From positions 1 through 64,000 of the forward strand of contig CAVZRE010000019.1 in the NCBI GenBank assembly GCA_963777595.1: DNA of 64,000 nucleotides. The letters are read 5' to 3'. Position numbers and translations under genes: made by a program. Origin of the DNA: CAVVFX01 sp963777595 (lineage in GTDB: Bacteria; Acidobacteriota; Terriglobia; Bryobacterales; Bryobacteraceae). A model generated the notes under the pieces. The model saw only the letters and a list, made by a program, of their open reading frames with translations, did no database searches and was not told the origin of the DNA. Every line of letters starts with the position of its first letter. Within the stretch, counting starts at the first letter, position 1. Positions 23,538 through 32,938 of this stretch are shown here, piece after piece.

Positions 23538-23918
23538 GTGAACGTTTTTGACTTGGATCAATCAATTATCGGGGACTACGAGCGATTTGCAAGATCATTC
23601 ACGCAAATTCGGGCTGAAGATATCCGAACTCAGGTCGACGCTCTTTACGCAACCGGGCGCTTTTGGCCCGAGCCACTGATTAGCATCAATCCCCACTATG
23701 AACGCGACGCGAGCGTCGAGACGCTGGTGGAAGAGGGATTCTTGCATCCAGACACGGCGAAGATCTTTCGCGTTGGTCGTTCTCCGATCACTTTGTATCG
23801 GCATCAGGCGCAGGCTGTCGCCAAAGCCTCCAAAGGCAACAGTTTTGTAGTCACTACGGGGACAGGTTCTGGAAAGTCACTCTGTTTCTTCATCCCGATC
23901 ATCGACGCAGCCAACTGA
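23538..23918 (+). pseudogene. N-terminal fragment of a large DEAD/DEAH-box helicase
   Basis: About 126 residues from a GTG start (VNVFDLDQSIIGDYERFARSF) through INPHYERDASVETLVEEGFLH to the Walker A motif TTGTGSGKSLCFF, then a stop. Family members are well over 1000 aa and are often found in defence islands (DISARM-like or DUF1998 helicases). Everything after motif I is missing; the break is near 23913. It cannot work as a helicase. The stretch 23919-24132 shows no gene. Confidence 0.75.
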
Positions 23919-24132
23919 AGCTAACCGACGCCCACCGCGGGCACCTTGTTCGGCACAGGGCAAGACATGGATACCCGACAACAGCAAACGAGGAGGCGCA
24001 TACGTAGGCGCACCCCCTTGCTGTCCGCCAGGAAGGGGCCGCATGGCTGCAGGTGCTTACGCGGCAGGATCTTACAGTTTGGGATGAGCAGCTGTTCTTA
24101 CTATCCGAGTGGCTTCTGCGAATAGCCGGGAA

Positions 24133-25329
24133 TCATACAATCGCGTTGAGCCACCGACCAACATCGCGGCAGGCGGCCACAGCGCGTTCGGTTTTGTCGT
24201 GGTCCAGATCGCGGGCGGCGTGAATGAGCTTGTTGCGGATGTCGTCGTAGGCCCAGCAGAAGCGATCCCACAGCTTTGGATCATCGTCGATCAGCCGACG
24301 TCCGGAGAGCGATGGCACTAAATCCTTTAGCCGCTCCTTCGTTCGCCAGGTTCTGCCAAGACGCTCCTCGATGTCGGTGGCCGGTAGGCCTTGAGCTGTC
24401 ATCTTCGTGTCCAAAAAGTCTTCGAGACGTAGCTCCAGTGCCTGGAAAGCGTTCACGACAGCGAGGGTAAATGCGTTCGTCTCAAGTGACGCTTCAGCGT
24501 CTAGGAAGAGCAAATCCCAAGGCGGGATTTCCTCCCCAGTAGCCGCTTTGCGGGCGATTTCATTCAGCTCGTCTCCAGAACGGTTCATGATCCCGGTGCC
24601 GATGCCGTGACCAAAAGATGCGCCATGGAATCCGATATTGTGTTCCTGAAAAAAGATGTCACGGACATGTACGCTTGAGAGTCGCTGGATATGTGCACTA
24701 CGCGTCACAACGCGGTAGATATCAATAAACCGATTAAGGGCCGCGACGGCGCGGGCAATTACTTCGGATCGTGCCGATTGGCCCCCGGCCTCGGAGTTCA
24801 GCGCCTGGCGCGTATAGGTGGTATCAAAAAACATCCAAATCAGACTGTAGCGATACAAACCTGCCTGGTCCTTTAGCGCCTCGACATTCGTGCCGGTGCA
24901 AACCGGCTCTGGACCGAGGTTAGGTTCAGTAGGGAAATTCGGCGTTTTGATGCTCGTCTTGTTGTGGTACAGCACGTGGATCGGCGAGAAATAGTCGGCC
25001 TCGCTCGAACCCTCCGCGCGAACGGTCCAGACCTTCTTTAGTACGAGATGGCTGGTTGGCGTGGCATCTATCAAACCGATCATCGTGTTGATTGGGACGT
25101 GGAAGAGTACGGAACGCCCAGCTCGATCAGAGTGTTCGCCGGCTGAGCAGGCCGCTTCGCCGTCCGCTTCAGGATACGAATAGGAAAAGGCGGTACCGAA
25201 CAGCTGGAAATTTGGCTTGGTTGCGACGTCCGCTAACATGACCTGCGGGTCACCGGGCGGCAGAACGATTTCAATCTTCGTCGGGTCGTCGCCGAAGCTG
25301 GCGACTGCTCTCATTCTTGCCTGCAGCAC
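24133..25329 (-). CDS. Hypothetical protein with C-terminal HEPN-like domain
   Basis: 398 aa, not a named family to me. The C-terminal helical region (residues 280-398) ends with AYDDIRNKLIHAARDLDHDK. RNKLIH fits the R-x4-6-H active-site pattern of HEPN ribonucleases, common in defence and toxin-antitoxin systems. The N-terminal two thirds look beta-rich, with VLFHVPINTMIGLIDATP. The gene is divergent from the hypothetical gene starting at 25446, leaving room for a shared promoter. ATG at 25329 or 25314 possible. A toxin or abortive-infection role is inference. Confidence 0.55.
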   Translation of the reverse strand: MLQARMRAVASFGDDPTKIEIVLPPGDPQVMLADVATKPNFQLFGTAFSYSYPEADGEAACSAGEHSDRAGRSVLFHVPINTMIGLIDATPTSHLVLKKVWTVRAEGSSEADYFSPIHVLYHNKTSIKTPNFPTEPNLGPEPVCTGTNVEALKDQAGLYRYSLIWMFFDTTYTRQALNSEAGGQSARSEVIARAVAALNRFIDIYRVVTRSAHIQRLSSVHVRDIFFQEHNIGFHGASFGHGIGTGIMNRSGDELNEIARKAATGEEIPPWDLLFLDAEASLETNAFTLAVVNAFQALELRLEDFLDTKMTAQGLPATDIEERLGRTWRTKERLKDLVPSLSGRRLIDDDPKLWDRFCWAYDDIRNKLIHAARDLDHDKTERAVAACRDVGRWLNAIV

Positions 25330-25445
25330 TCTTCGATTATGAGTTAAGGCCGTGCAGCTTAGCGAGCGACGGCGTCCACGTCACTCTTTTCGGGCTGGCC
25401 TACGAGGAGGGGGAAGCCATTTGTGGAAGCTGTTATCATGCGCGC

Positions 25446-26220
25446 ATGCCGGTCCGTCTTAAGGAAGGTTTCGCGTTCAGCGGTGAGGACGTCCTCGCCA
25501 GCTACGAAGGGGCTGGATCTCTGACGATCGAGAACGGGGCGCGTATAGCCTGCCAATTTCGGGCAGACCAGGACGGAAGCGGTATGGTACAGCTTCTCTG
25601 CCACCGCATACTACCGAACGGTTTTGCTTTTCACCTGCTTGCTCTCCTGGACGCAGGAGGGTCCACTGGTTTTCGCGGCACGACAGCAGCTGGCTTGACA
25701 GTCGTCATGGACGCGGAACGCGGCGGCAGGCCGTTGTCTCTCGACAGTGATGGATATGGCTCGATATATTTTCTGCCTGGCAAGATTGCTGTCTTCGACA
25801 AGGAGCCGCCGACAAACTCGCACCGATATCTACTGACGAACTTCGCGTTTTCACCTTTCACGCATCTCGGCGAGCCACCGCACCACCCGCCGCCCCATCG
25901 AATGGCTTTGATAATCGATGGCCAAAGCGTGGACGTGGAGATCACGCCCTTGCCAGACTATGTGCAACGGGTAGTGTCGCTCTGGCAAACGCGGGCGATT
26001 GCACCGACCTGTGAGTTGCACATCCCTACACCGTGTCCACTCTTCCGTGAATACAGACAGGTGATTGCTTCTCAGGTAATCGACAGCCGCGAACAGGTCC
26101 GTAGGAACAGGCGTACGATAATCGGGTGTCCATGGCATAGGATTAAAGGCGGCCAATCGGCGTATGATATAGGCGCGTCCACGGCACAGGGTCAAAGACT
26201 CCGGCGACCACCGCGGCTTG
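25446..26220 (+). pseudogene. Hypothetical protein, truncated and fused to unrelated DNA
   Basis: From ATG 25446 (MPVRLKEGFAFSGEDVLASY) the frame encodes a beta-rich domain with SLTIENGARIACQFRADQDG, GSTGFRGTTAAGLTVVMDAE and HRMALIIDGQSVDVEITPL. The coding character fades after about 26040, and the frame then runs into an RND permease fragment without a stop. The normal C-terminus is therefore lost. No family recognised. An upstream in-frame ATG exists at 25317 but would overlap the divergent HEPN gene. Confidence 0.45.
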
Positions 26221-26221
26221 G

Positions 26222-26459
26222 GACTCTCCGATCAGATCCGCTCGTAATCGCCATCATTACGGTGATCGTTGGCGCGGTAGTGGTTGCCGTGCTGCCAGTA
26301 GCCCAGTTCCCCGCGATTGCGCCGCCCGAAGTCCAAATCAGCGCCACCTACGTCGGCGCCGACGCCCAGACCATCGAGCAATCGGTGGCGACTCCCGTGG
26401 AGCAACAAATGAGCGGTGTCGACAACATGAACTACATGTACTCGCTCAACGCCACGGCA
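26222..26459 (+). pseudogene. RND efflux permease, N-terminal fragment
   Basis: Encodes the first transmembrane helix and start of the porter domain of an AcrB-type pump: DPLVIAIITVIVGAVVVAVL, PVAQFPAIAPPEVQISATY, GADAQTIEQSVATPVEQQMS, GVDNMNYMYSLNATA. The start codon is missing and similarity ends abruptly at about 26459, where an integrase fragment on the other strand begins. The window begins inside a permease gene of the same family, so this could be part of that gene or a paralogue. Confidence 0.8.
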
Positions 26460-26953
26460 GTCGCCTTCGAGGTGTCCGCCATTTCTTCAGGAAATCCGTT
26501 GGTCTTGAATGTCTCCAGGAGGTCCACAGTGAGATCCCGCATGTAGAAGGCGTTATTCGCCTCGCAGAATTTCATTAACCGATCAAGGATGAGCTTATGC
26601 TGCCCGATAGTCTTGTCGCCGAGTTCATGACGCCGCGACGCAAGGTACTTCTCGGCGCATTCAGCTATCGTCGGTCCATGAATTGCATCGGCCTTCTTCG
26701 CTTTTGTGAAATGCGCGATATGCGCGGCCCGCACGGCCTCAGCCTTCTTGATATCCGTGCAACCGGTGGGCTGTCGCGGCACGACTTCGCCGGTCGGCAT
26801 CCTTCCGACTATCCAAATCTGGCAATCACAATCCATCCAGAAACGACGTTTTGCCAAAGGAATCTTGCTGCGATTCACAGCGCAGGTGGAGTTGTGACGC
26901 TTAAAAAGAACCAGCCCGCGATGAGCCTTCGTACCCCAAATTGTACCGATCAT
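26460..26953 (-). pseudogene. Tyrosine integrase, N-terminal fragment next to tRNA-Gln
   Basis: Encodes the N-terminal and core-binding domains of an acidobacterial-type integrase: RRFWMDCDCQIWIVGRMPTG, KKAEAVRAAHIAHFTKA, TIAECAEKYLASRRHELGDK and FYMRDLTVDLLETFKTNG. The catalytic domain with the R-H-R-Y residues is gone; it was replaced at about 26460 by RND permease DNA. It starts only 62 bp from the 3' end of tRNA-Gln, the usual place for an integrase that used this tRNA as its target. Confidence 0.82.
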
Positions 26954-27014
26954 CGGTACAGCCTAGCCTACAGCCTGTCAAAATCGACCGGTAACTAATT
27001 GATCCTAAAATTAG

Positions 27015-27088
27015 TGGCTCCCCGACATGGATTCGAACCACGATTCACGGCTCCAAAGGCCGCTGTCCTACCGTTAGACGATCGGGGA
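27015..27088 (-). tRNA. tRNA-Gln (anticodon TTG)
   Basis: 74 nt with encoded CCA. Acceptor TCCCCGA pairs with TCGGGGA, discriminator G. D-loop TCTAACGGTAGGA. Anticodon stem GCGGC/GCCGT around loop CTTTGGA. T-arm loop TTCGAAT. Anticodon TTG reads CAA. Its 3' end faces the truncated integrase, so it marks the right border of the accessory region. Confidence 0.93.
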
Positions 27089-27190
27089 AGGGCGAAGCAG
27101 AATGATACTCGTCCCAGTTTATCCTACGCCACCAACTCCGCCAACCGGAAGCCCCGGCGCCGCTCCTGGTACCCTTGAAAAAATACCACC

Positions 27191-30005
27191 ATGCCTCGAC
27201 CCACACACTTGCCCCTCATTGTCGCGCGGTACCTGGCCATATGCATTGCGGCCTTGACTGCTCTCGCCCAGCCATCCCATCTAACCACGCCCAAAGAGGC
27301 TCTCGGCTTCGATGTCGGCGACGATTACCAGATGGCGACATACACTCAACTCGAGTCCTGGTGGAAAAAACTCGCGGCCGAGTCGAATCGCATGAAACTC
27401 GTCGACATCGGCCTCACCGCCGAAGGCCGTCATCAATATATGGCAGTGATTTCTTCGCCCGAAAATCTCAAGAAGCTCGATCACTACCGTCAGATCTCCA
27501 GCCGCCTCGCTCACGCTGAAGGACTCTCCGACGATGCTGCTCGTCAACTCGCGGCCGAAGGCAAAGCCATCATCTGGATCGACGGCGGCCTTCACGCCTC
27601 CGAAACCGTGGGTTCCCAGCAACTCATGGAGTGGGTATACCAGATGCTCAGCCGCAATGATGCCGAAACGCAGCGCTTCCTCAACGACATCATCCTCCTC
27701 TGTGTCCACGCCAATCCCGATGGTCAAGAACTCGTTGCCAACTGGTACATGCGCAATCCCGACCCCCGGCACCGCTCCCTCACCGGCCTTCCACACCTAT
27801 ACGAAAAATACGCGGGCCACGACGACAATCGCGACTTCTATATGTCCAACCTCCCCGAAACTGTTAACATGAACCGCATTCTCTACCGCGAGTGGTTTCC
27901 GCAGATCGTCTACAATCATCATCAGACCGGCCCTCGCGGAGGCGTGGTCTTCATCCCTCCCTTCCGCGACCCCTTCAATTACCACTACGACCCGCTCATC
28001 GTTACCCAGATCGAACAACTGGGCTCCGCAATGCACAGTCGCCTGATCGCCGAGGGCAAGTACGGTTCCGGCATGCGCGGCGTATCCACCTACTCCACCT
28101 GGTACAACGGCGGGTTGCGCACCACCACTTACTTCCACAACATGATCGGCCTGCTGACTGAGATTATCGGCAGCCCGACGCCCATGCGCATCCCTCTGGT
28201 GCCGGACCGGCAGTTACCCACCGGCGATCTTCCTGCCCCTGTCGCGCCGCAGGAATGGCACTATCGCCAGTCCATCGCTTATGAGATGACCGAGAACCGT
28301 GCCGTAATGGACTATGCCTCGAAATACCGGGAGACACTCCTCTACGACATCTACCGGATGGGCCGCAACTCCATCGAGCGCGGCACCAGCGATTCCTGGA
28401 CCACTACACCCAAGCGCATCGCAATGTTATTGGCGGCCGCGAAGAACTCAGCCGACGTATCTGACGAACCAGGGGGCGCCGAGAATCTTACCGGTAGCGA
28501 AGGCCTCCGGAGCATTTCGCCGGAACTGTACGAAACCGTTCTCCACAAGCCCGAGTTGCGCGACCCGCGCGGCTACATCCTCTCCTCTGACCAGCCTGAT
28601 TTTCCCACTGCGACCAAGTTCATCAACGTTCTCATCAAGTGCGGCGATCAGCGTTCATCGCGCGACTTCTGCCTTTACGGTTGCGGGCAAGAATTATCCC
28701 GCCGGATCCTACGTCGTCAAGACCGCGCAAGCCTTCCGTCCGCATGTGCTCGATATGTTCGAGCCGCAGGATCATCCCAACGATTTCCGTTATCCCGGCG
28801 GTCCCCCTGTGCCACCGTATGACGCAACTGGATATACCCTGGCTTACCTGATGGGCGTGCAGTTCGATCGGATACTAGATGGCTTCGACGGTCCGTTCGA
28901 GAAACTTGCGGACGTAATCAAGACACCGGCAGGGGGCATCACCGGTCCTCCCAATCCCTCCGGCTACCTGATCAGTCATCGCATTAATGATTCATTTATT
29001 CTTGTCAACCGCCTGCTGAAGCAAGGCTGCGATGTCTACTGGCTGAAGTCTCCTGTCCGGACGGGCACTCAGCAACCCGAGATTGGAGCCGTATGGATCC
29101 CCGCAAGTCAGACCGCGCGCGCAGTGCTCGAGGCCGGCACGAAGGACCTGGGTATCAATGCGTACGGATTAGCCAAAGCACCTGCTGGCGACGCGCTCAA
29201 ACTCAAGCCGGTGCGCATCGGACTCGTCGATCTTTATGGCGGATCGATGCCCTCCGGTTGGGTACGCTATCTGTTTGAACGTTTCGAATTCCCATTCCAA
29301 GTGGTTTTCCCGAAAACTCTGGACGACGGGAATCTCGCTGCTCATTACGACACGCTCATTTTCATGGATGGAGCCGTTCGCGCGCCCGCGGGCATGCGCC
29401 GCGGAACCAACGCCGTCCAGCCTCGCTCCGATTCAATTCCTGAAGAGGATCGTCCTATGCTCGGCCGGATCACCCCGGAGAAAACAATTCCGCAAATCCG
29501 AAAGTTCATCGAGGCGGGCGGTGATGTGGTGACGGTCGGCGGTTCGACCAGTCTCGCCGGTCTGCTGGGCTTGCCGGTGAAAGACGCGCTTACTGAAAGA
29601 GGCCCAGACGGGACCGAGCACTCGCTGCCGCGAGATAAGTTTTATGTTCCCGGTGCGGTGCTTCGCGCTACCGTGGACAACAGCAACCCGCTGGCGTACG
29701 GGTTCACCAACTCGGTAGACGTCTTCTTCGATAACGATCCTGTGTATAGAGTGTCGCCCGCGCCGGGAATTCAAAGTATCTCTCCGGTGGCATGGTTTTC
29801 CGGTACTGCGCCGCTGCGGAGTGGATGGGCTTGGGGCCAGCAGTACCTGGACGGCGGAATCGCCATCGCCGAAGCGACGATCGGCGAGGGGAAGTTGATG
29901 CTGTTCGGACCGGAAATTACTTTTCGGGCACAGCCTCACGGGACTTTCAAATTCCTCTTCAACGGAATTTACTATGGTACTTCGAAACCTGCGTCTCTCC
30001 CATAA
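27191..30005 (+). CDS. Secreted M14-family zinc carboxypeptidase, one frameshift
   Basis: About 940 aa. An N-terminal signal peptide (LPLIVARYLAICIAALTALA) precedes the M14 catalytic domain with the zinc-binding site in DGGLHASETVGSQQLMEW (HxxE) and the third ligand region VYNHHQTGPRGG. A large C-terminal domain follows with FRPHVLDMFEPQDHP, LVDLYGGSMPSGWVRYLFER and VTVGGSTSLAGLLGLP, typical of long acidobacterial M14 proteins. The frame changes once at about 28645 (VLIKCG to VHRATSAFTVAGKNY), fixable by a one-base change. Given similar single indels elsewhere in the window, a sequencing error is plausible. Role: extracellular or periplasmic peptide degradation. Confidence 0.85.
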
Positions 30006-30039
30006 CAGTTGAGATACAATTTGCCGAGGAGCTGTGCAA

Positions 30040-30342
30040 ATGAAAATCTTCAAGATTCTAATCATGATCGTTGCCGTTGCGTTGATGACCGCCAGTGCGC
30101 CATCCCAAACCGGCGGAGCCGCGAAGGCCGATCCCAAAGCCGCCGCTGCATCCAATCTGCTGGACATCAACTCCGCGACCGTGGACCAATTGAAAGCTCT
30201 CCCCGGCATCGGTGACAAATACAGCGCCAAGATTATCGCCGGCCGACCCTACGCCAACAAAACGCAGTTGGTCAGCAAGGGCGTGGTTCCGCAGGCTACC
30301 TATAACAAGATTGCGGACAAGATCATTGCCAGACAGAAATAA
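30040..30342 (+). CDS. Secreted ComEA-like helix-hairpin-helix protein
   Basis: 100 aa. A signal peptide (MKIFKILIMIVAVALMTASA) and a short Ala-rich linker precede a helix-hairpin-helix domain: LLDINSATVDQLKALPGIGD, KIIAGRPYANKTQLV and VPQATYNKIADKI. This is the ComEA-type fold that binds DNA non-specifically. The ATG at 30040 has a clear GAGGAG ribosome-binding site; a GTG two codons earlier is less likely. It follows the peptidase by 34 bp. DNA uptake is possible but no other competence genes are nearby. Confidence 0.85.
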   Translation: MKIFKILIMIVAVALMTASAPSQTGGAAKADPKAAAASNLLDINSATVDQLKALPGIGDKYSAKIIAGRPYANKTQLVSKGVVPQATYNKIADKIIARQK

Positions 30343-30556
30343 GAGGCGGCACACGGCGGTCTCGGTGAAGCAGATCACCAATTTGCGTGCTCTGCTGCTC
30401 TGCCTGCGGAGTTCCAGTCAGCCGAAGAAAAAGCGCACAGTCCGTGAGCAGCGATTCGCATGATGTCAAGCACTGAAAGTTGCCCATTTTGAAGACGATG
30501 AAAATTCGTTGACACCACATTACAGCTTTGTTACTCTTCGTGCTCGGTCCTTCCAA

Positions 30557-31012
30557 ATGAAATCCAGCCAACTTCAACTTCATGACTCTGCCGTCATTCT
30601 TATGGTGGATGACAATCAGCACGGATTGGTCGCCCGCAAGAATGTTTTGAAACTGCAGGGTTTCGATTCCGTGACAGCGAGCAGTGCGGAAGCCGCTCTC
30701 GAAATCCTGTTGACCCGCCATGTCGATCTTGTGGTAACCGATTACAAAATGGGAGGCATGGACGGGATCAAATTTATCGGCCACCTGCGTGAGCGTTGTC
30801 CCGGCACGCCCGTGATCCTGCTCTCCGGCTTCGTCGACGCATTGGGACTTGATGAGCTTTCCACGGGGGCGGATGCGGTTCTCGCCAAAAGCGCCACTGA
30901 GGCGTCTTCGCTTGTCCGCACGGTGCGTCGCCTCCTCGCGCGCCGCGCTGTACGCAAGCCCATGCGTAAGGAGACCCGCGTCAAGACTCTTGCGGCGCGC
31001 AACATCGGCTAA
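30557..31012 (+). CDS. Single-domain response regulator (CheY-like)
   Basis: 151 aa. Receiver domain with VILMVDDNQHGLVARKNVLK, phospho-acceptor Asp in DLVVTDYKMGGMDG, Ser in VILLSGFVD and Lys in AVLAKSATE. No output domain, only a basic tail. ATG 30557 gives the natural start; the frame is open to 30509. It ends directly before the GH3 gene (TAA followed by ATG), so the two may be co-transcribed, but no histidine kinase is nearby. Confidence 0.88.
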   Translation: MKSSQLQLHDSAVILMVDDNQHGLVARKNVLKLQGFDSVTASSAEAALEILLTRHVDLVVTDYKMGGMDGIKFIGHLRERCPGTPVILLSGFVDALGLDELSTGADAVLAKSATEASSLVRTVRRLLARRAVRKPMRKETRVKTLAARNIG

Positions 31013-32851
31013 ATGAAAACTTTCGTCGGGCAGATCATCGGTTTGCACGGTCTGCCGGGCTGCATGGCAGTATTTATTCTTCTGCTGTCGGCCCTGCCAA
31101 CATTCGCTGCAGCGCCACCGGCGAAAAAAACCGCTCGGCCCACTCCGCCTCTCTCGCGCGAAGCCCGCGCCATCCAACGATGGATGAAGACCATGACCCT
31201 CCGGGATGAGGTCGCTCAGATGGTTATGATCCCTTTTACGGGACGGCCTCTCAACACCCGGTCCCGCGAGTACCGCAAGATTGCCGACCTGATCCGGCGC
31301 GAGCATGTTGGCGGGATGATCCTGGTCAACGTAACTCAAGGCCGGCTTGTGGCCCGAGCCGATCCACTCGAAGCCGCGCAATTCATCAATTCTATGCAGG
31401 CTCTCGCACGTGTTCCGCTGTTGGTCTCCGGTGACCTGGAACGTGGCGCTTCTATGCGCCTCGATGCGACTACCGTGTTTCCCCACGCCATGGCTTTCAC
31501 TGCCGGCGGCGACCCTGCCGCGGCGCGCTTTGAGGGCGAGGTTACCGCTCGCGAAGCCCGCGCGATTGGCCTGAACTGGGTCTTCTATCCGGTCGCCGAT
31601 GTCAACAGCAATCCGGACAATCCGATCATCAACATTCGCTCTTTCGGCGAGAATCCTGACGACGTAGCGATTTTCTCGCGCGCCTTTATTGAGGGCGCTC
31701 ACTCTGTCGTTTCCAACTACGTTCTCACTACCGCCAAACATTTCCCCGGACATGGCGATACGGCAACGGACACTCATGTCAACCTCGCGACCGTCAATTC
31801 CGACCGCCAGCACCTCGACACCATCGAGTTTGTTCCATTCCGTGCGGACATCGCCGCTGGTGTAGATTCCATCATGACGGCCCACCTCGCTGTCCCAGCC
31901 CTCGAAGCGCCTGATCTGCCGGCCACGCTTTCGCCGGTCATCCTCACTGGCCTGCTTCGCGAGCAGCTTGGCTTTAAAGGCGTCGTCATCACCGACGCCC
32001 TCGAAATGGGCGGCATCGCGAGAGGCTTCAACGTGGCGGAGGCTTCGGTGCGAGCCGTCAAAGCCGGCGCCGACGTGCTCCTGATGCCGCGCGATCCGAC
32101 GGCCGCGATTAACGCCGTAGTCGCTGCTGTCAATCGGAATGAAATTTCGCGCAAACGTGTTCAGGCCAGCGTGCTGCGGTTGCTCCAGGCTAAAGTCAAG
32201 GTGGATCTCGATCTCAGACGTCAGGTAGACCTGAAAAAGATCCCGGACGTGCTCAACCTACCGGAGAACGCAGCTCGCGCCGAGGCGATTGCGGCCCATG
32301 CGATCACACTGGTCAGGAACGAGGGCAATCTGATTCCTTTAGCTAAAGGCGTCAAAGCGTGCGTGGTGGCGATGGTGGAATCTCACAATTACCAGGAAGG
32401 CGATCAGTTTGGGGAACAGCTGCGACAACTCGCGCCCGGCACTCCGCTCTTCTCCATTGCACCCGACCAGGTCAAGGATGCGTCCGCCGCCATCCTCGCG
32501 GCGCCATGCGATATCTACGTCGTCGCAGCTTGGGTATCTTTTTCGGCCTATCGCGGCAACGTCGCACTGGGCGGAGACTTTCCGGATTTGCTGAACAAAA
32601 TCATCGCCACTAAGAAACCAGTCGCGTTGATCGGGGTCGGAAATCCTTACATCGTCCGCAGCTTTCCCGATGTAAGGGCTTACATGACAACGTTCAGTAC
32701 GGTGCCTCCAGCCGAGGTTGCAGCTGTAAAAGCCTTGCTAGGCCTCGAGCCGATTACCGGGAAACTTCCCGTCTCCATCCCCGGCATCGCCCCGTACCGC
32801 ACAGGCCTGACCACTGCTCCTCTTCGTGGGACGGAAGCCGCCGCCCGCTAG
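31013..32851 (+). CDS. Secreted glycoside hydrolase family 3, NagZ-like
   Basis: 612 aa. An N-terminal signal peptide (CMAVFILLLSALPTFAAA) precedes the GH3 TIM barrel: MTLRDEVAQMVMIPF, HVGGMILVN, VPLLVSGDLERG. The loop KHFPGHGDTATDTH holds the catalytic His typical of beta-N-acetylglucosaminidases, and the nucleophile Asp is in GVVITDALEMGGI. A C-terminal alpha/beta domain follows (HAITLVRNEGNLIPLA). The His loop favours cleavage of GlcNAc linkages (peptidoglycan or chitin fragments) over plain beta-glucosidase activity. It starts one base after the response regulator stop. Confidence 0.9.
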   Translation: MKTFVGQIIGLHGLPGCMAVFILLLSALPTFAAAPPAKKTARPTPPLSREARAIQRWMKTMTLRDEVAQMVMIPFTGRPLNTRSREYRKIADLIRREHVGGMILVNVTQGRLVARADPLEAAQFINSMQALARVPLLVSGDLERGASMRLDATTVFPHAMAFTAGGDPAAARFEGEVTAREARAIGLNWVFYPVADVNSNPDNPIINIRSFGENPDDVAIFSRAFIEGAHSVVSNYVLTTAKHFPGHGDTATDTHVNLATVNSDRQHLDTIEFVPFRADIAAGVDSIMTAHLAVPALEAPDLPATLSPVILTGLLREQLGFKGVVITDALEMGGIARGFNVAEASVRAVKAGADVLLMPRDPTAAINAVVAAVNRNEISRKRVQASVLRLLQAKVKVDLDLRRQVDLKKIPDVLNLPENAARAEAIAAHAITLVRNEGNLIPLAKGVKACVVAMVESHNYQEGDQFGEQLRQLAPGTPLFSIAPDQVKDASAAILAAPCDIYVVAAWVSFSAYRGNVALGGDFPDLLNKIIATKKPVALIGVGNPYIVRSFPDVRAYMTTFSTVPPAEVAAVKALLGLEPITGKLPVSIPGIAPYRTGLTTAPLRGTEAAAR

Positions 32852-32938
32852 TGCTGTCAGTTGAGCTGACTCTACGGTTGCATGTCAACTGTGACTTGTG
32901 ATAGCGTTAACGCCCAGGGGGAAGGGTGGTTATCTCAC

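Noticed and set aside
25851..26195. Minus-strand frame starting MTLCRGRAYIIRRL
   Set aside because: Antisense to the hypothetical gene at 25446; a short DLFAAVDYLRSNHL stretch looks protein-like, but I could not assign it and there is no start context.
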